Assembly: GCA_026929865.2 (NCBI GenBank)
Contig: CM049404.1
Span: forward strand, 3,350,001 to 3,414,000
Reading direction: 5' to 3'
DNA length: 64,000 bases
Source of the DNA: Hyperoplus lanceolatus
Lineage: Eukaryota > Chordata > Actinopteri > Uranoscopiformes > Ammodytidae
Positions 32,499 through 44,655 of this stretch are shown one piece after another. Below the pieces are notes generated by a model. It was given only the letters and a program-made list of their open reading frames with translations. It had not been told where the DNA came from and did no database searches. Every line of letters begins with the position of its first letter. Within the stretch, counting starts at the first letter, position 1. Both the position numbers and the translations under genes were made by a program.

Positions 32499-33920
32499 AT
32501 GGATGGGGAATTCATAAGTAATACCCACCAGCTCCATCTCTCTGGCTCTTCCACCCACACCTTCTCAACTCTTATCTCTCAGTCGTCCTCTTGCCTCTGA
32601 GCTCAAACAGGTCACTGAAGTTTTCCATGCATTAAATAACTTCACTGCTTCTGATTTGCTTGAATTAATCGATCATTCCGGTTTAGTGCAGATATAAGGT
32701 CTTATTCATGTCTGTTAAGTATCTTCCAACAATGTCAAAAATGGTTTCCACACCTTACTCAAACTGTCTTGTGAATCCCGTTTGTTAAAGCAAATCTGTT
32801 CCAGCCTACAGCAAAGGAAATCATTTTGTTCAGCCTACTCCTGAATCTCAAGGCTTGTGGAGACTTCCAATTTAATAATATCAACTTTTCTTTTAGGATA
32901 ACACTGTATCGACTTAAATATGTCTTGAGGTCTGGTCACACAGTGACATTGTAGCACAAAGTTAGATGGGCCAAAAAACATAATTACAGACACTTACTGT
33001 TATATCAGTCTGCGTTGTTTCAAATCACATTTAATAGGCTAATTGTTGAGCAGTTTTTTCCCTTACTTTTTTTGCCTTGAGATATCAAGGCACATTCTTT
33101 TAATCTGAAAATGTGGTAATAAGCCTGATTCTGAGCTAGCATATTTCTCTGTACCAATAAACATGTATGACTAAATCAGCATCGTTTAAATGAATCAGAA
33201 TCAGAAATACTTTACTGATCCTAAATCTAAAATCCATTAAAAAAATAAACAATCTTTAGGTGCTTATTCAGTGGGTTTTACCATTTAAAAAAAACCTTAG
33301 TCATCAGGAAGGTGTGGTTTGGTTAGATGATATTGATTGTGCTGACAGAAAACAAACTGAAATACACAGCATCCCCTGAGCCCGTCAACTTCAGACTAGT
33401 GATAAATGTACATCACTCATGTCATCCTGGGTTGAGTCCAGTGCTTTTCTTCTCCATGTCATTCCCCATTGTTCTCTCCCCTCAATGCACAGTCTAATCG
33501 TTAATGAAAGCGTAATGTTGTGTTCTTGTAGCCCTCATATCACCCATGTTAAGGTTTCAAGGCCTTTATAGTATCGTATAAAGAATGTCTTGCAGCTACT
33601 CTGTAACAGTTATAGTACTTGCAAATTGATGGCATTTCTGGCAATTCCAATTGTTATCTGCAAATAACATTTGATCACACTTATAAATGAAGTGTTTTTG
33701 GTTTTTTAAGTGAACTTGATGTGTTTCCAAAATAATCACCATCCTGATCGTAGAGCCCCGTTGGCCGTTACACGGAGAGCGTAGAGTTCTAAGATAACTC
33801 ATCCTGCTAGCCCTGTCAATGAGTTTATTAGCCATTAAGATGTCTCTCTCATCTGAGCATTAATGATGGAGAGATGCAGCACTCACACAGCATGCATTAG
33901 TTAGTGGACCGGGAAGAGTA
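32499..33920. other. Intergenic
   Basis: gaatcagaatcagaaata at about 33193 is a word common in fish interspersed repeats. No gene signal. Confidence 0.35.
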
Positions 33921-33925
33921 TTTAA

Positions 33926-34320
33926 ACCTGCAGTGTGTAGAATTTTGAGAATTTTTTCATAGCAGACTTGGTAGAAAATAATTATAATATCCATAAGTAC
34001 GTTTAATTTAGTGTACAATAGCTGCAAAACAATTTTAGATTGTTTCCCCCCCCTTAGAAAGGGTCTCGTATATCTCCATATGTCTCCATACCATAGACCA
34101 CAGCATGTGCGCCGCCATGTTGGAAGCGTCATGCATGGTTGGAATGTCATCAGGTGCATTGTTTAGAATTTAGTATTGTTCTTGTCCTTGAAGGCCACTG
34201 TAGCTTCTCTTATTATTGGAAAGTGGTCTTATTATTGGAAAGTGGTGGGGTTACCCAGGGAGTGTTGCATTCTAGAACTTTCGCCAATATATTATTATTC
34301 AGATATTACACACTGTACCT
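33926..34320. mobile_element. TTAA-type MITE (cagtgtgta family)
   Basis: Left end acctgcagtgtgtag next to ttaa (33922-33925). The reverse complement of the right end is aggtacagtgtgtaat next to ttag, a decayed TTAA. An 19-bp tandem duplication (cttattattggaaagtggt) lies inside at 34208-34246. Confidence 0.65.
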
Positions 34321-34659
34321 TTAGCTGATGAATATATTTTCCAAATTTAACACTGTTAGTTATACTAGAGTGTTTGCGTGCTACCCGCACGCTCAACCGC
34401 TAGTCGGTGGAAAGCTGAATTACCTGCCGTTATGGGAGTGGGCAAGGAATTATGACAGATGTTTTTTGACACATGTAACATTAGAGTGTCATCATCACTT
34501 GTGGTGTGCACTATTATTGTGATAGCTCTAAAGGATCTCCACAACTGCAAGTCTTTTTAATGTTTTGGCCTATTCATTAATAAAAAATATACATTTAATA
34601 CAGCAATGATGTATGTCAGAGTGTCTTGATTGTCTCACACAAACACCCTTACACTTGTT

Positions 34660-35013
34660 TAGAGCTGCAACGATTAATCGATGAATCAATTATTAATCGA
34701 TTATTAAAATAATCGCCAACTATTTTGATAATCGATTAATCGTCTTGAGTAATTTTTGAATAAAAAATGTCCAAATTCTCTGATTTCAGCTTCTCAAATG
34801 TGAATATTGTCTGGTTTCTTTAATCCTATTATGACAGTAAACTGAAATATCCGTGTGTGTTGGATATAACAATACATTTGAGGACATCAACATGGGCTTT
34901 GGAAAATTGATCAACATTTTCTGACATTTTACGGACCAAAACACTAATCGATTAATCGAGAAAATAATCGACAGATTAATTGATTATCAGAATAATCGTT
35001 AGTTGCAGCCCTA
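34660..35013. mobile_element. hAT-type MITE, 354 bp
   Basis: Ends tagagctgcaac and gttgcagccct(a), 8-bp target duplication cacttgtt at 34652-34659 and 35014-35021. Subterminal regions are full of aatcgattaatcga words, a pattern typical of a very common fish hAT MITE. Confidence 0.88.
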
Positions 35014-35021
35014 CACTTGTT

Positions 35022-37050
35022 GCTGGTTTGCTCCATGGTGCTAGTGTCTCTTACTGGCAGCTTGTGTCCCTTCCACGGCCGTCCACATTTTCGGCAGCTG
35101 TTTACAGTTGGTTGTCTTTTTCCCTTGTATGAAAAATGATTTCTGTTATTATTACTACTATTACTTTGATCTGTGACATGTCATAGGGGGATGTTCATAA
35201 TTGTTATTAAATGGAAAACTGAGGTGAAGGCATGTGGTTCAGCTAGGTTATCCCTGGCATTAAAGTCACAGTGAAGAGTTCAGTTTTTCTGGGTTTCAAC
35301 TGCCTGTACTGTGGTTAAATGGAAAAACAACCTTTGACTAAATGGTGTGACTATTTCTTGGTCTGCCTGGATCAGCCTTGGCTTCCCCCCACAGTGGTTC
35401 ACTGAACAACTTTCAATTTTCAATACGCTCTGTTCCACTTATACAAACTCGCCTACTGCCCATCCCTTCACTGTTTGACAAAGTATGTTTTTATTTTTAT
35501 TGTTTTACAAAAAGGTTAAAAGTAGACGTCATCATCGAAATCGATGGACAACCAAGAGAGCTGTTTTAAATGATGCAATACTGGGATTGCTTTGTGTAAG
35601 CCAGTAGTTGGTAGGCAACCAGTGGAAACTGAATTCCACAAGGCCAATAAAGAAAAAGGTGACGTGATTTGGTTCGTAAATGGATAAAAAACACACAAAA
35701 AAGGGGGATATTACCACCCTTCCCTGGCTCCAGAATGTGTTTTTTTAACTTACAATGTCCCTAATACACCGTCATAGAAATATGCCTGAATTCAGAGCTC
35801 TCAAATGCTGTCAACATGCTTTTTGCTGTTTGTACTTGTCACAAGTGTCTCTGTCTGAAGTCGCGTCTTGTCACAAGCACGTAACATTCACAGCACATTG
35901 CGTGAGCGAGTAAGCCCAGCTTTGTACTAAGCCTTATTTTGGAAAAAGGCCCAAAAAAAGCACCCGTTCACCTGGGAGTCGCTGTTTAACAATGTGATCA
36001 ATTAAAAAGACATTATCAGGCATTGACTATCCGGTGAGCTGACATTTCCTGGGTAAAAACCCCCACAGCGCGTGAATGTACCAGGGACATGGCTGCAAGT
36101 TTATTGGAAACACTTTTAAAGTGAGAGGAGCCTGTGTGGAAGGTCATCTCACATCCATTCTACTTGTTTTCTTTTTCTTGACACAATATTTCAGCCAGAA
36201 GGTTGATGTGTTTGTGTGCAGTTTCATTCAGTGTCCTAGAATCCGGTTCAATAGGCAGAGAATGTTTTGAAGGCCTTGATTTTTGAAGAGGTGCAGACAG
36301 AGGTGCTCCAAGTGTACTTTGGCTGTTACTAAGCAACAGGGCCAAGTCAACTATTGTCAATCACTTAGCAATTTAAAAAAAAATGCATGAATGTATTGTA
36401 TACTGTATATGTAATGTATTTAGATAATTAAAGAGGAAACTTAGCATCTGTTTTTGTCTCAGCTTGCTTGTTTACATCAGACTCAAAAGAGCAAAGCCTC
36501 CAGTTTTATCTGATTGGACAAAAGATGTTGATTTTATCTAGGGAGTCCATCAAAGCATGGTTATTTACTATGGTGCAGGTGCTTCCTCAACAAAAGCCGC
36601 CAACGCGAATGGATGAGCACAAAAGCAGAACTCAAAGCGCTTCTTTCAGAACAACTACAAAGCCCCCCCGCACCCACCCCCAGCTGCAAAATATGCATCC
36701 TGTATAATTACAACCCTGAGGCATAACATGTCAAATCCCAAAGAGGACAATGTATGTCAATACATCAGCAGTAATGAGCCCTTCTCCTCCTTATGAGGTC
36801 ATAAAGGTTTACATCCCTATGAAGGCTATGCGGTTCATTTTGGGAGGGATGGACATTCATTTCAAAAGATACTTTTTAATGAAACACAATTTGCTTTTAT
36901 GGAAACAGGACAGTTCTAATGGGGAAAATGTATGTAGTTTTTCTTGACAAACTTATATGAATTTAAATTTAAATGGCTAATGCTTTCTACTGCAAATGGG
37001 GGGGATATATTGGTCTTTTCTCAGTATTGGGAGGGGACTTGACCAGGAAG
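35022..37050. other. Intergenic
   Basis: No gene or element supported. Confidence 0.35.
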
Positions 37051-37052
37051 CC

Positions 37053-37056
37053 CCCC

Positions 37057-37103
<47 letters not shown>

Positions 37104-37141
37104 TCACATCAAATCCAAGTTGGATGTGGATTTGATGTGAT
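37053..37141. repeat. (CA)n followed by a 15-bp hairpin
   Basis: C-run and CA repeat to 37100, then atcacatcaaatcca (37103-37117) and its exact complement (37127-37141) around a 9-nt spacer. Confidence 0.88.
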
Positions 37142-37628
37142 CTGAACAGCACCCTTTAAGCAGCACTTGAACTTTTACCTTAAGATGGACCATCATCAGG
37201 ACAAGAGTGGAGATGATTGGCCTTCATGCTTCGCTCTCCACTGAAGCTGGTAGCCTCACCTCCCTCCCAGCTGTGACAAGTAGCTTCTAAAGGAGAAGAC
37301 ACTGATTAGAAGACTAAGAGAAAGGCGGAATAAAGAGGACAAGTCTGTGCAGTGACAGAGAAAAAAAAAGAACCTGTAAAGATGAAGGCTTTCAAAGCAG
37401 AGGAGCGTGGGTGGAAAAGTAGAGATCTGAGGCAGCGTATCAAAGGAGGCGTAAAGTGCACCGATGATTAAGAAGGGCAGGATGAATTATGAACAAGCAG
37501 TTAAGAGTACAAGAGAGAGGGAGTTGAGTAAGGACAAGGTAGCTGCACCCCTTAGTTTGCTACTTGGTCAAACTGTAGCAAGGTTCTACAGTAGGCTATA
37601 CTCACCACGTAGAAGTTTGTTTTACAAC
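37142..37628. other. Intergenic, purine-rich
   Basis: A/G-rich sequence between the hairpin and the next MITE. Nothing recognised. Confidence 0.3.
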
Positions 37629-37631
37629 TTA

Positions 37632-38358
37632 TGCTGGGCCTACACTAGAGGACTTTGAAAAGACTGAAGACTGAAACCCTCTTACATCTGAAGACTATCA
37701 ACTCACACCTGAAGACAACTAGTCATTAGTTTTCAGTCACAGAGTGAGATTTTGAAAAGACAGGGGGTCTCATATTGCAAGACTACAACTAGATTCCTTT
37801 TGAGATTAATATCATTTCCGCAAACGCGATAGTGATTATTTAATTTAAAAAAAGTTAATTCAATATTCCGAGCGGGGGACTTCCTTTAGTTATTTGACCA
37901 TCTTTATTTGCTGATCTCGTCCCCCAATAACTTTAACTCCTAACCCTGTATTTGACGGTAAAGTGTTAAGGTTGCGCGGCTGTCAGCCTGGTTCTCCAAA
38001 TGAGGCTTACAGGAAAAAGTGTCCGAAATAAGTGCCTGCACAGGCGGACACAGGTCGCGACTGATGCCGCTCCTCCTGCGTCGTGCTTCGTGCATGCGAG
38101 TGTGACAGTGTTTGCGTCATTTCGCTTGAGCCAACCCCTTAAGACTGACGATAATATCAAACATGTTTGATAATGTCGGAACGTCAAGACGGGAAGAAGA
38201 CTGGCTGAAATCGTGTCGGATGACCACCTTACACTAAACGACTGAGATTACGGGCGCGCGCCATAACTCCAGCACGACTTCTGTGATTTCAGTCCGACAT
38301 TGGAAGATTGTCTGCGACTGTCAAATCGCGTGAAAAGTCGTGTAGTGTAAGCCCAGCA
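37632..38358. mobile_element. Harbinger-type MITE, 727 bp, TTA target duplication
   Basis: Ends tgctgggcctacacta and (rc) tgctgggcttacacta, TTA at 37629-37631 and 38359-38361. gactttt words recur near both ends. No transposase. Confidence 0.82.
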
Positions 38359-38735
38359 TTAGTTTTGGGTTGTTTTGGGTTTCAATATTTGCACGTAGCC
38401 TGAAAATGTGAAAAAATAAAAACAGCCCTTTCACATGTCATTTATTTATTGCAGGAGTGCTTGATTATGTTAGAGTGAATGTGTTTTTATATTTTCGGTG
38501 TTTTTTTTTATTCATTCAACTGTTACACATCAAATAAGTATTCATTATGTGCACGTTATAAAATGAGGGCTGTCAAAAGAAAACCATTCGAAATATGCCC
38601 GAATTTTTTTTAACTATCTCTATATATTGTTGTATGAACGGAAAAATAAATTACTGAAGTTAAAATTTGTCTTTTTATTCATTGAAAATCCAATTGATGG
38701 TTTTAATACTGAAAAAACATTAAAATCAAACTAAA

Positions 38736-39480
38736 TTAAAGCTGCGAGCAGCGATGACCGGGCCCTTGCACTACCGTGCTGGATGCTGTCTCGAGAGAGC
38801 GTGCCGCAGTCTTCTCTTCGGAGCGCACTGTGCAGTAATTCCCTTCGCCGCGAATGGCGTGATATGGATGCGAGGACGTCCTTTGGCCTGGGCTCTTACC
38901 GACAGGGAAGCTTGGAACAAGTGGAACCGTGCAGAGCCAAGTTACAGCGACTTCCTTTTTCGTGGCGATGGCGCCGAGAAACTATGAAGGCGATTGAGCA
39001 GATGGAACCAGCTTCCCGTGTTATCATTGTGTTATTACTTGACCCAGCGCTCTAACTTTTTCTGAATATTAGTGTGTGGGCTTCCTCAGGCCTTGCGTCT
39101 CATTAACCATATACAATTTGTTGTCGATCAGACTGAGTATAGTGGAGTTACAGCTACTTCCTGTTTAGTGGCGAAGATGCCAAATTCAAACCAGCTTCCC
39201 GTGTTATCATGGTGGCTGTCTCTAGACCTCCCTGAGCTGCTTTGAGTTTGATGTGATCCAAGGTTTTAGGAAATGTAGGTAAATAACTATCATGCAATAT
39301 TTACTTTGCCCAGTAAGTGGTGCTCTCACTTTCTATGACTATTAGTGTGTGGGCTTCCTCAGGCCTTGGGTGGCATTAACCTTAACACATTTGGAGAAGA
39401 TGAGACAGAGTATGGTGGAGTTAGGCCAACTTTGTGTTTGAAATGTTTAACATTTTTACAGGCTATAAACTCTTCTTTCA
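38736..39480 (+). repeat. Modular interspersed repeat with internal duplications
   Basis: Starts taaagctgcgagcagcgatg. Internal modules recur: ccagcttcccgtgttatcat at 39008 and 39191, and agtgtgtgggcttcctcagg at about 39070 and 39345. Non-coding. Possibly the same superfamily as 2880-3905. Right edge approximate. Confidence 0.55.
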
Positions 39481-40137
39481 ATGTTGCAAAACCTTTTTTA
39501 CAAGGTGTCGGGTTTTCAAACACAGACTTACAAACCTTTGAAACTTTTTTTTTCCAGGTTTGAATTATAACAGGATAATGATTCCATACCTCCCTGGCTG
39601 TGTGTTGCTGTCACTCATAAACCAATCATGAGTTATCATCTCCCTCCACTGCTCTTCTGTCACCTCTGACCCCGCCCCTGAACTCAGCTCTCCTCCAATA
39701 AGGCTTGATCTCAAAGCCGAGGCACTCACCCATGGCTGCAGACAGAGCCGCCAATCATCTGGGATAATCAGGAAATAGTGACCCGGCCTTGCAAAGGGGC
39801 TGACAGGATGGAAAGTGCTGGAGTGAAACGTACAGGGTATTTTCACGCTGTCATTTTCACACAGACACACACACACACACACACACACACTCTCTCTCTC
39901 TCTCTCTCTCACGTTTCACACTCTCATTTAGTAGAGGTATATACGTACAAAATGATTATGGGTTACTATCGAAAGCTATAAAAAGTTAACAGAAAAACTA
40001 TTAAAATATCCTGACGCTCTTCTAACTTAATGATACCTCTTGCGACATCCATTGTGTTGATGTGATCAACTTGCCTTTGACCAACCACCGTGAAAATCTC
40101 TTTTTTTGGGATAAGCAGCAGTGGATGCATTGGCTAT
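39481..40137. other. Intergenic with (CA)n(CT)n
   Basis: A microsatellite at 39863-39911 switches from CA to CT. Otherwise nothing supported. Confidence 0.5.
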
Positions 40138-40535
40138 TATTGTTTGTTTGTTTATTGTTAAGTTGTGGATCCCCATTAGTTGACGCAGTAGCGGCAGACT
40201 AGTCTTCCTGGGGTCCAATTAAAATCAGAACATACAAATAATAAATAATCAATCACATACATACAGTAGAAGTAACAAGACTACAGATACAAAACACAAA
40301 TGGGATTTAATTAGCCAATTGAACTCTTTCTTTAGAGTTATAACACAAATGTGCAAAGGTAGTAAATTCCATAAAGACATGGATCTATAGAAGGATGTTT
40401 TCTTCATTGCATTCGTTCTACAGTGTGGGAGCACAACTTGTCCTGCTGTTGCAGATCTAGTACCGTATGAATGAGCATCAGAGCAGAAACTAATTTCGTT
40501 AAAGAGAGCTCTAGGAACACGAGTGGAAATTGCAT
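40138..40535 (-). mobile_element. LINE 3' end (ORF2 C-terminus plus 3' UTR and tail)
   Basis: Minus strand reads RVPRALFNEISFCSDAHSYGTRSATAG...CRTNAMKKTSFYRSMSLWNLLPLHI...FNWLIKSHLC, the 'H-Y-TRSA ... SLWN-LP ... F--LK-HL' tail of CR1/L2/Rex-type LINE ORF2. It is followed by a 3' UTR with ccaggaagactagtctgcc and ctaatggggatcc, and ends in caaa-type repeats (tttgtttgtttg on +, 40140-40153). 5' truncation near 40535 is typical of LINE insertion. Confidence 0.75.
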
Positions 40536-41455
40536 TAACCTTTGACATGCCACAGTATGCATCATTCACTGATGTGACTGGAAGCGTGATGTCCGTAGTA
40601 GTTATTGTAGTAGAGGGATTCAGTTTTGTCAAGTCAATGAAAGAAAAGGATAGTGTGTTTGGTTTGATCGAAACAATCTCGGGTTGGTTTCCACCTTTGC
40701 TGTGGTTTCTTTGTTTCTAGTGAGAAAACAGCAATCACTCTCCAGCGTGTACCTAAAGACCAGACCAAACAAGTGGACCTACACCTTGTTGAAGAGGAGG
40801 TATCGGTACACTTCCAAACTAACTCCAGTGCGGATTTGTTTGTGGTGAGAATGTTAAGAGGACTGAGTCAGACCCAACTGCAGGAAGCATTGCGTAACAA
40901 GCTCCAGTAGCCTAAGGTGACCAGATTTTTCCAAAGTGAAAACCAGGGGACAATTTGAGTTTAACGCCAAATGTATTCATACAATATCCAATGTTTTTAA
41001 AGACCTACTTCACCGATGGGAATATGAAGGTGTATCGAACTCTGAGACCCTAGTATAAATGTGCGAACATTTTTGAAATCGGTTCATCCTAGCCTGAGAA
41101 AAGGCAGAAAGAGTGTTTTATGGTCTCACTGTCTAACCCTACATTTTACAAGTGTGACATCACACTAGTAAAAATTTAGGGTTAGGATTAACAGGACAGC
41201 TGGGCCAAAGGAAGACTGAGGGCAGAAAAACCTGATTCATTATATTATAATAGCAATTTTATAATGATAGAACGCCGGTTCCGTATGGGTGAAGTATTCT
41301 TTTAATTACTAAAGAAAAAAGGGGGACAATCCAGCTTCATTTAATTTGACCATTGCATCTTATGTGATGTCATAAACTGATGTGCAGACAAACTGATAAA
41401 TTAAATCAATCATTTATGAAATTCATTATGATGATAAATGCAGTAGATAAAAAAA
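40536..41455. other. Intergenic
   Basis: No supported coding or element signal. Confidence 0.35.
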
Positions 41456-41523
41456 TATGTACTATATACACACACATATACATATATATATATACACACA
41501 CACACACATATACATATATATAC

Positions 41524-41606
<83 letters not shown>

Positions 41607-41612
41607 TATATA
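41456..41612. repeat. (TA)n / (TACA)n microsatellite
   Basis: Mixed CA and TA blocks, then a long TA run ending at the edge of the next Tc1 element. Confidence 0.95.
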
Positions 41613-43228
41613 CAGTTCTGTGAAAAAGTATTTGCCCCCTTACTGAATTATTCAGTTTTTGCTTGTTTGTCACACTTATTTGTCTCAGATCATCAAATAA
41701 TTTATAATTTAAGACAAAGACAACTCAATGGAAATCAAAATACAGATTTTGAATATTCAATCTTTTTATTGGATGTAAAGATTAATTCGGAACCTATTTC
41801 ACCCATGTGAAAAAGTATTTGCCCCCTAAACCTAATAACTGGTTGTGCCACCCTTGGCCGCAACAACTGCAACCAAACGTTTGCGATAACTGGCAATTAG
41901 TCTTTTACATCGCTCTGGTGAAATTTTGGCCCAGTCTTCTTTACAGAATTGTTTTAATCTGGCCATGTTGGATGGTTTTCCAGCATGAACTACCTGTTTA
42001 AGGTCACGCCACAACATCTCTATCGGATTTAAGTCCAGACTTTGACTAGGTCACTCTAAAGCTTTTATTTTGTTTTTTTCTGAGCCATTCAGAGGTGGAC
42101 TTGCTGGTGTGTTTGGGATCATTGTCCTGCTGCATCACCCAAGTGCGCTTGAACTTGAGGTGACGAACTGATGGCCGGACATTCTCCTTCAGGTTGTTCT
42201 GATAGAGAGCAGAATTCATTGTTCCATTGATTATGGCAAGTTGTCCAGGTCCTGAAGCAGCAAAACAGCCCCAGACCATCACACCACCACCACGTTTGAC
42301 TGTTGGTATGATGTTCTTATGGTGGAATGCTGTGTTAGCTTTACGCCAGATGTAACGGGAACCACAGCTTCCAAAAAGCTCCACTTTTGACTCGTCAGTC
42401 CATAGCATATCTTCCCAAATGTTTTGGGGATCATCAAGATGTTTTTTGGCAAATGTGAGACGAGCCTTTGTGTTCTTTTTGGTCAGCAGAGGCTTTCTCC
42501 TTGGAACTCTCCCATAGATGCCATGTTTGCCAAGTGTCTTTCTTATGGTGGAATCATGAACACTGACCTTAACTGAGGCAAGTGAGGCCTGCAGTTCTTT
42601 AGATGTTAGTCTGGGTTCTTTTGTGACCTCCTGGATGAGTCGTCGATGAGCTCTTGGAGTTATTTTGGTTGGCCAGTCACTCCTGGGAAGGTTCACCACT
42701 GTTCCAAGTTTTCTCCATTTGTTGATAATGGCTCTCAGTGTTGTTCGCTGGAGTCCCAAAGCCTTAGAAATGGATGTGTAACTCTTTCCAGACTTATAGA
42801 TATCAATGACTTTGTTTCTCATCTGTTCTTAAATTTCTTTTGATCGTGGCATCGTGTGCTGCTTTTTGAGATATTTTAGTCAACTTCACTGTGTCAGAAA
42901 GGTTCTATTTAAGTGCTTTCTAGATGCTACAGGTCTGGCAGTAGGTCTGGGTGTGGTCACAAAATTGAACTCACCTTTCCAAAATATGTGGTCAATCGAT
43001 TGATTTATTAAGGGGGGGACAAATACTTTTTCACACAGGGCCAGGTAAGTTTGGATCGATTTTTACACTTAATAAATTAAATCATCATTTAAAAACTGCA
43101 TTTTGTATTTACTCAGGTTATTTTTGATTCAAATTAAAATGTGTTTGATGATCTGAAACATTTAAGTGTGAAAAATATGAAAAAATATAAGAAATCGGGA
43201 AGGGGGCAAATACTTTTTCACAGCACTG
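41613..43228 (-). mobile_element. Tc1/mariner transposon of IR/DR type, 1616 bp
   Basis: TA at 41611-41612 and 43229-43230. Outer ends cagttctgtgaaaaagtatt and (rc) cagtgctgtgaaaaagtatt. The same gaaaaagtatttgccccc word recurs inside at about 41810 and, inverted with a small change, at about 43015-43035. Four sites, two per end, is the IR/DR layout of Sleeping Beauty-like Tc1 elements. Encodes a nearly intact transposase on the minus strand. Confidence 0.93.
41832..42852 (-). pseudogene. Tc1-type DD34E transposase with one frameshift and two stops
   Basis: Reads MPRSKEI, then a stop (CAA to TAA, near 42829-42831), then EQMRNKVIDIYKSGKSYTSISKALGLQRTTLRAIINKW (paired helix-turn-helix DNA-binding domain). 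The core has MLWTDESKVELFG (D), QQDNDPKHTSKST (D) and LNPIEMLWRDLKQ (E). One extra A in an A-run near 42070 shifts the frame, and the W of LEWPSQS is TGA. The end, ...KRLVAVVAAKGGTTSY, is intact. About 340 residues if continuous, the usual length. Inactive but recently so. Confidence 0.9.
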
Positions 43229-43270
<42 letters not shown>

Positions 43271-43273
43271 ATA
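43229..43273. repeat. (TA)n between two Tc1 elements
   Basis: A TA run directly bordering both elements, probably part of one original tract. Confidence 0.9.
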
Positions 43274-44652
43274 TACCCCACCCCTCACATTTCTCACATT
43301 TTTCTTTATTTCTTTCCATGGGACAACTCTGAATAAATGACACTTTGATACAATTAAATAGTCATGTACACTTTATAACATTAAATTTACTTCCCCTCAA
43401 AATAACTCACACACACCATTAATGTCTAAACTCTCAACAAATGAGTACACCCCTTAGAAAAAATTTACAAATTGGGCCCAAAGTGTCAATATTTTTGTGG
43501 CCACCATTATTTTCACAGCACTGCCTCCCTCTTCATATTCATACTTCACATTTCAACTGAACCCTCTTCCACCCATTCATACACATCTCACCTTGATATT
43601 AAAGACCTTCCTCCTCCACCTTCCGTTTGAGATGCCCCAACAATCTCAATAGGGTTTAGGTCTGGAGACATCTTCCACCATAACCTTTACCCTCAGCTTT
43701 TACAACCACTTTCGTCTTGGAGGTGTGTTTGGGGTCTTATCATTTCAATACCACCCTCGCCCAGTTTCGTTGAGTATTCACGTCTACACAGAGGTTGCTT
43801 TGGAAAATACATGAGTCTCCACATTGCTGAAGGGCTTGAAGGGGTGGGGGTCACCTGTCAGTGCTCAGACCATCCCCACCTCATCATATGGTTGCATGGT
43901 GTCGTCCCAGAAGGAAGCCTATTCTAAAGATGATCACAGAAACCCCACAAAATTTGTGAAGACAAACAGACTACAGACATGATTACTCAACCATTCCTGT
44001 GTCTGATAACCAAAATACATTTATTTGGTTCAGATGGTGTTAAGAGGTGGAGCCAACCAGTGAGGAGTACAAAACAATTTCTTCCTAGAGTCAACATGGT
44101 GGTTGGAGTGTCATGGTCTGGGGTCATGATTGTGCCACACTGGGGATCTACAGTTCATTGAATTCTAACATGTACTGTGACATACTGAAAGACATGATCC
44201 CCTCCCTTCATAACTGGCCGAGGGCAGTACTCAACATGATAATGACCCCAAACACCCTCCGAACGACCACTCTTGCTAAAGAAGCTGAGGGAAAGGTTAT
44301 GGATCCAACATTCTCCAGTCTTAAACCCTATTGAGCATCTTTGGGGCATCCTAAAACGGGAGATGGAGGAGCGCAACCTAATATCCACCACTCCTTGATG
44401 TCGTCATGAATGGGTAGAAGAGGGTTCCAGTTGCAACCTGTGACTCTAGTGAACTACATCCCAAGAAGATTAACAGTGTAGAAAATAATGATGCAAAACA
44501 AAATATTACACTTTCCCAATTTACATTTTTCTTAGGGGTGTACTCACTTTTGTTCACAGTTTAGACATTAATGCTGTGTCGAGTTATTTTGGGGACAGTA
44601 AATTTTTAAAGATATAATGAAATATTTGAAAAATTTGTGACTCACTTTAGAA

Positions 44653-44655
<3 letters not shown>
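43274..44655 (+). mobile_element. Fold-back Tc1 derivative, copy 2, eroded
   Basis: Inverse orientation of copy 1 (6098-7734). Left arm to about 43767, centre 43768-44210 with plus-strand transposase remnants (AYSK-like, TKIHLFGSDGVKRW near 43995), right arm 44211-44655 with LNPIEHLWGILKRE remnants. The fold-back junction (cagttt|cg...) is the same as in copy 1. Arm-specific variants also agree: the left arm here matches copy 1's right arm (gtttaggtctggagac; cgtcttggagg) and the right arm matches copy 1's left arm (cagtcttaaaccc; gatgtcgtcatgaatg). Many 1-3 nt deletions, mostly of G on the + strand, and truncated tips. Confidence 0.85.

Noticed and set aside
41380-41810. Tyr/Ile repeat 'proteins'
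   Set aside because: Translation of the (TA)n microsatellite.
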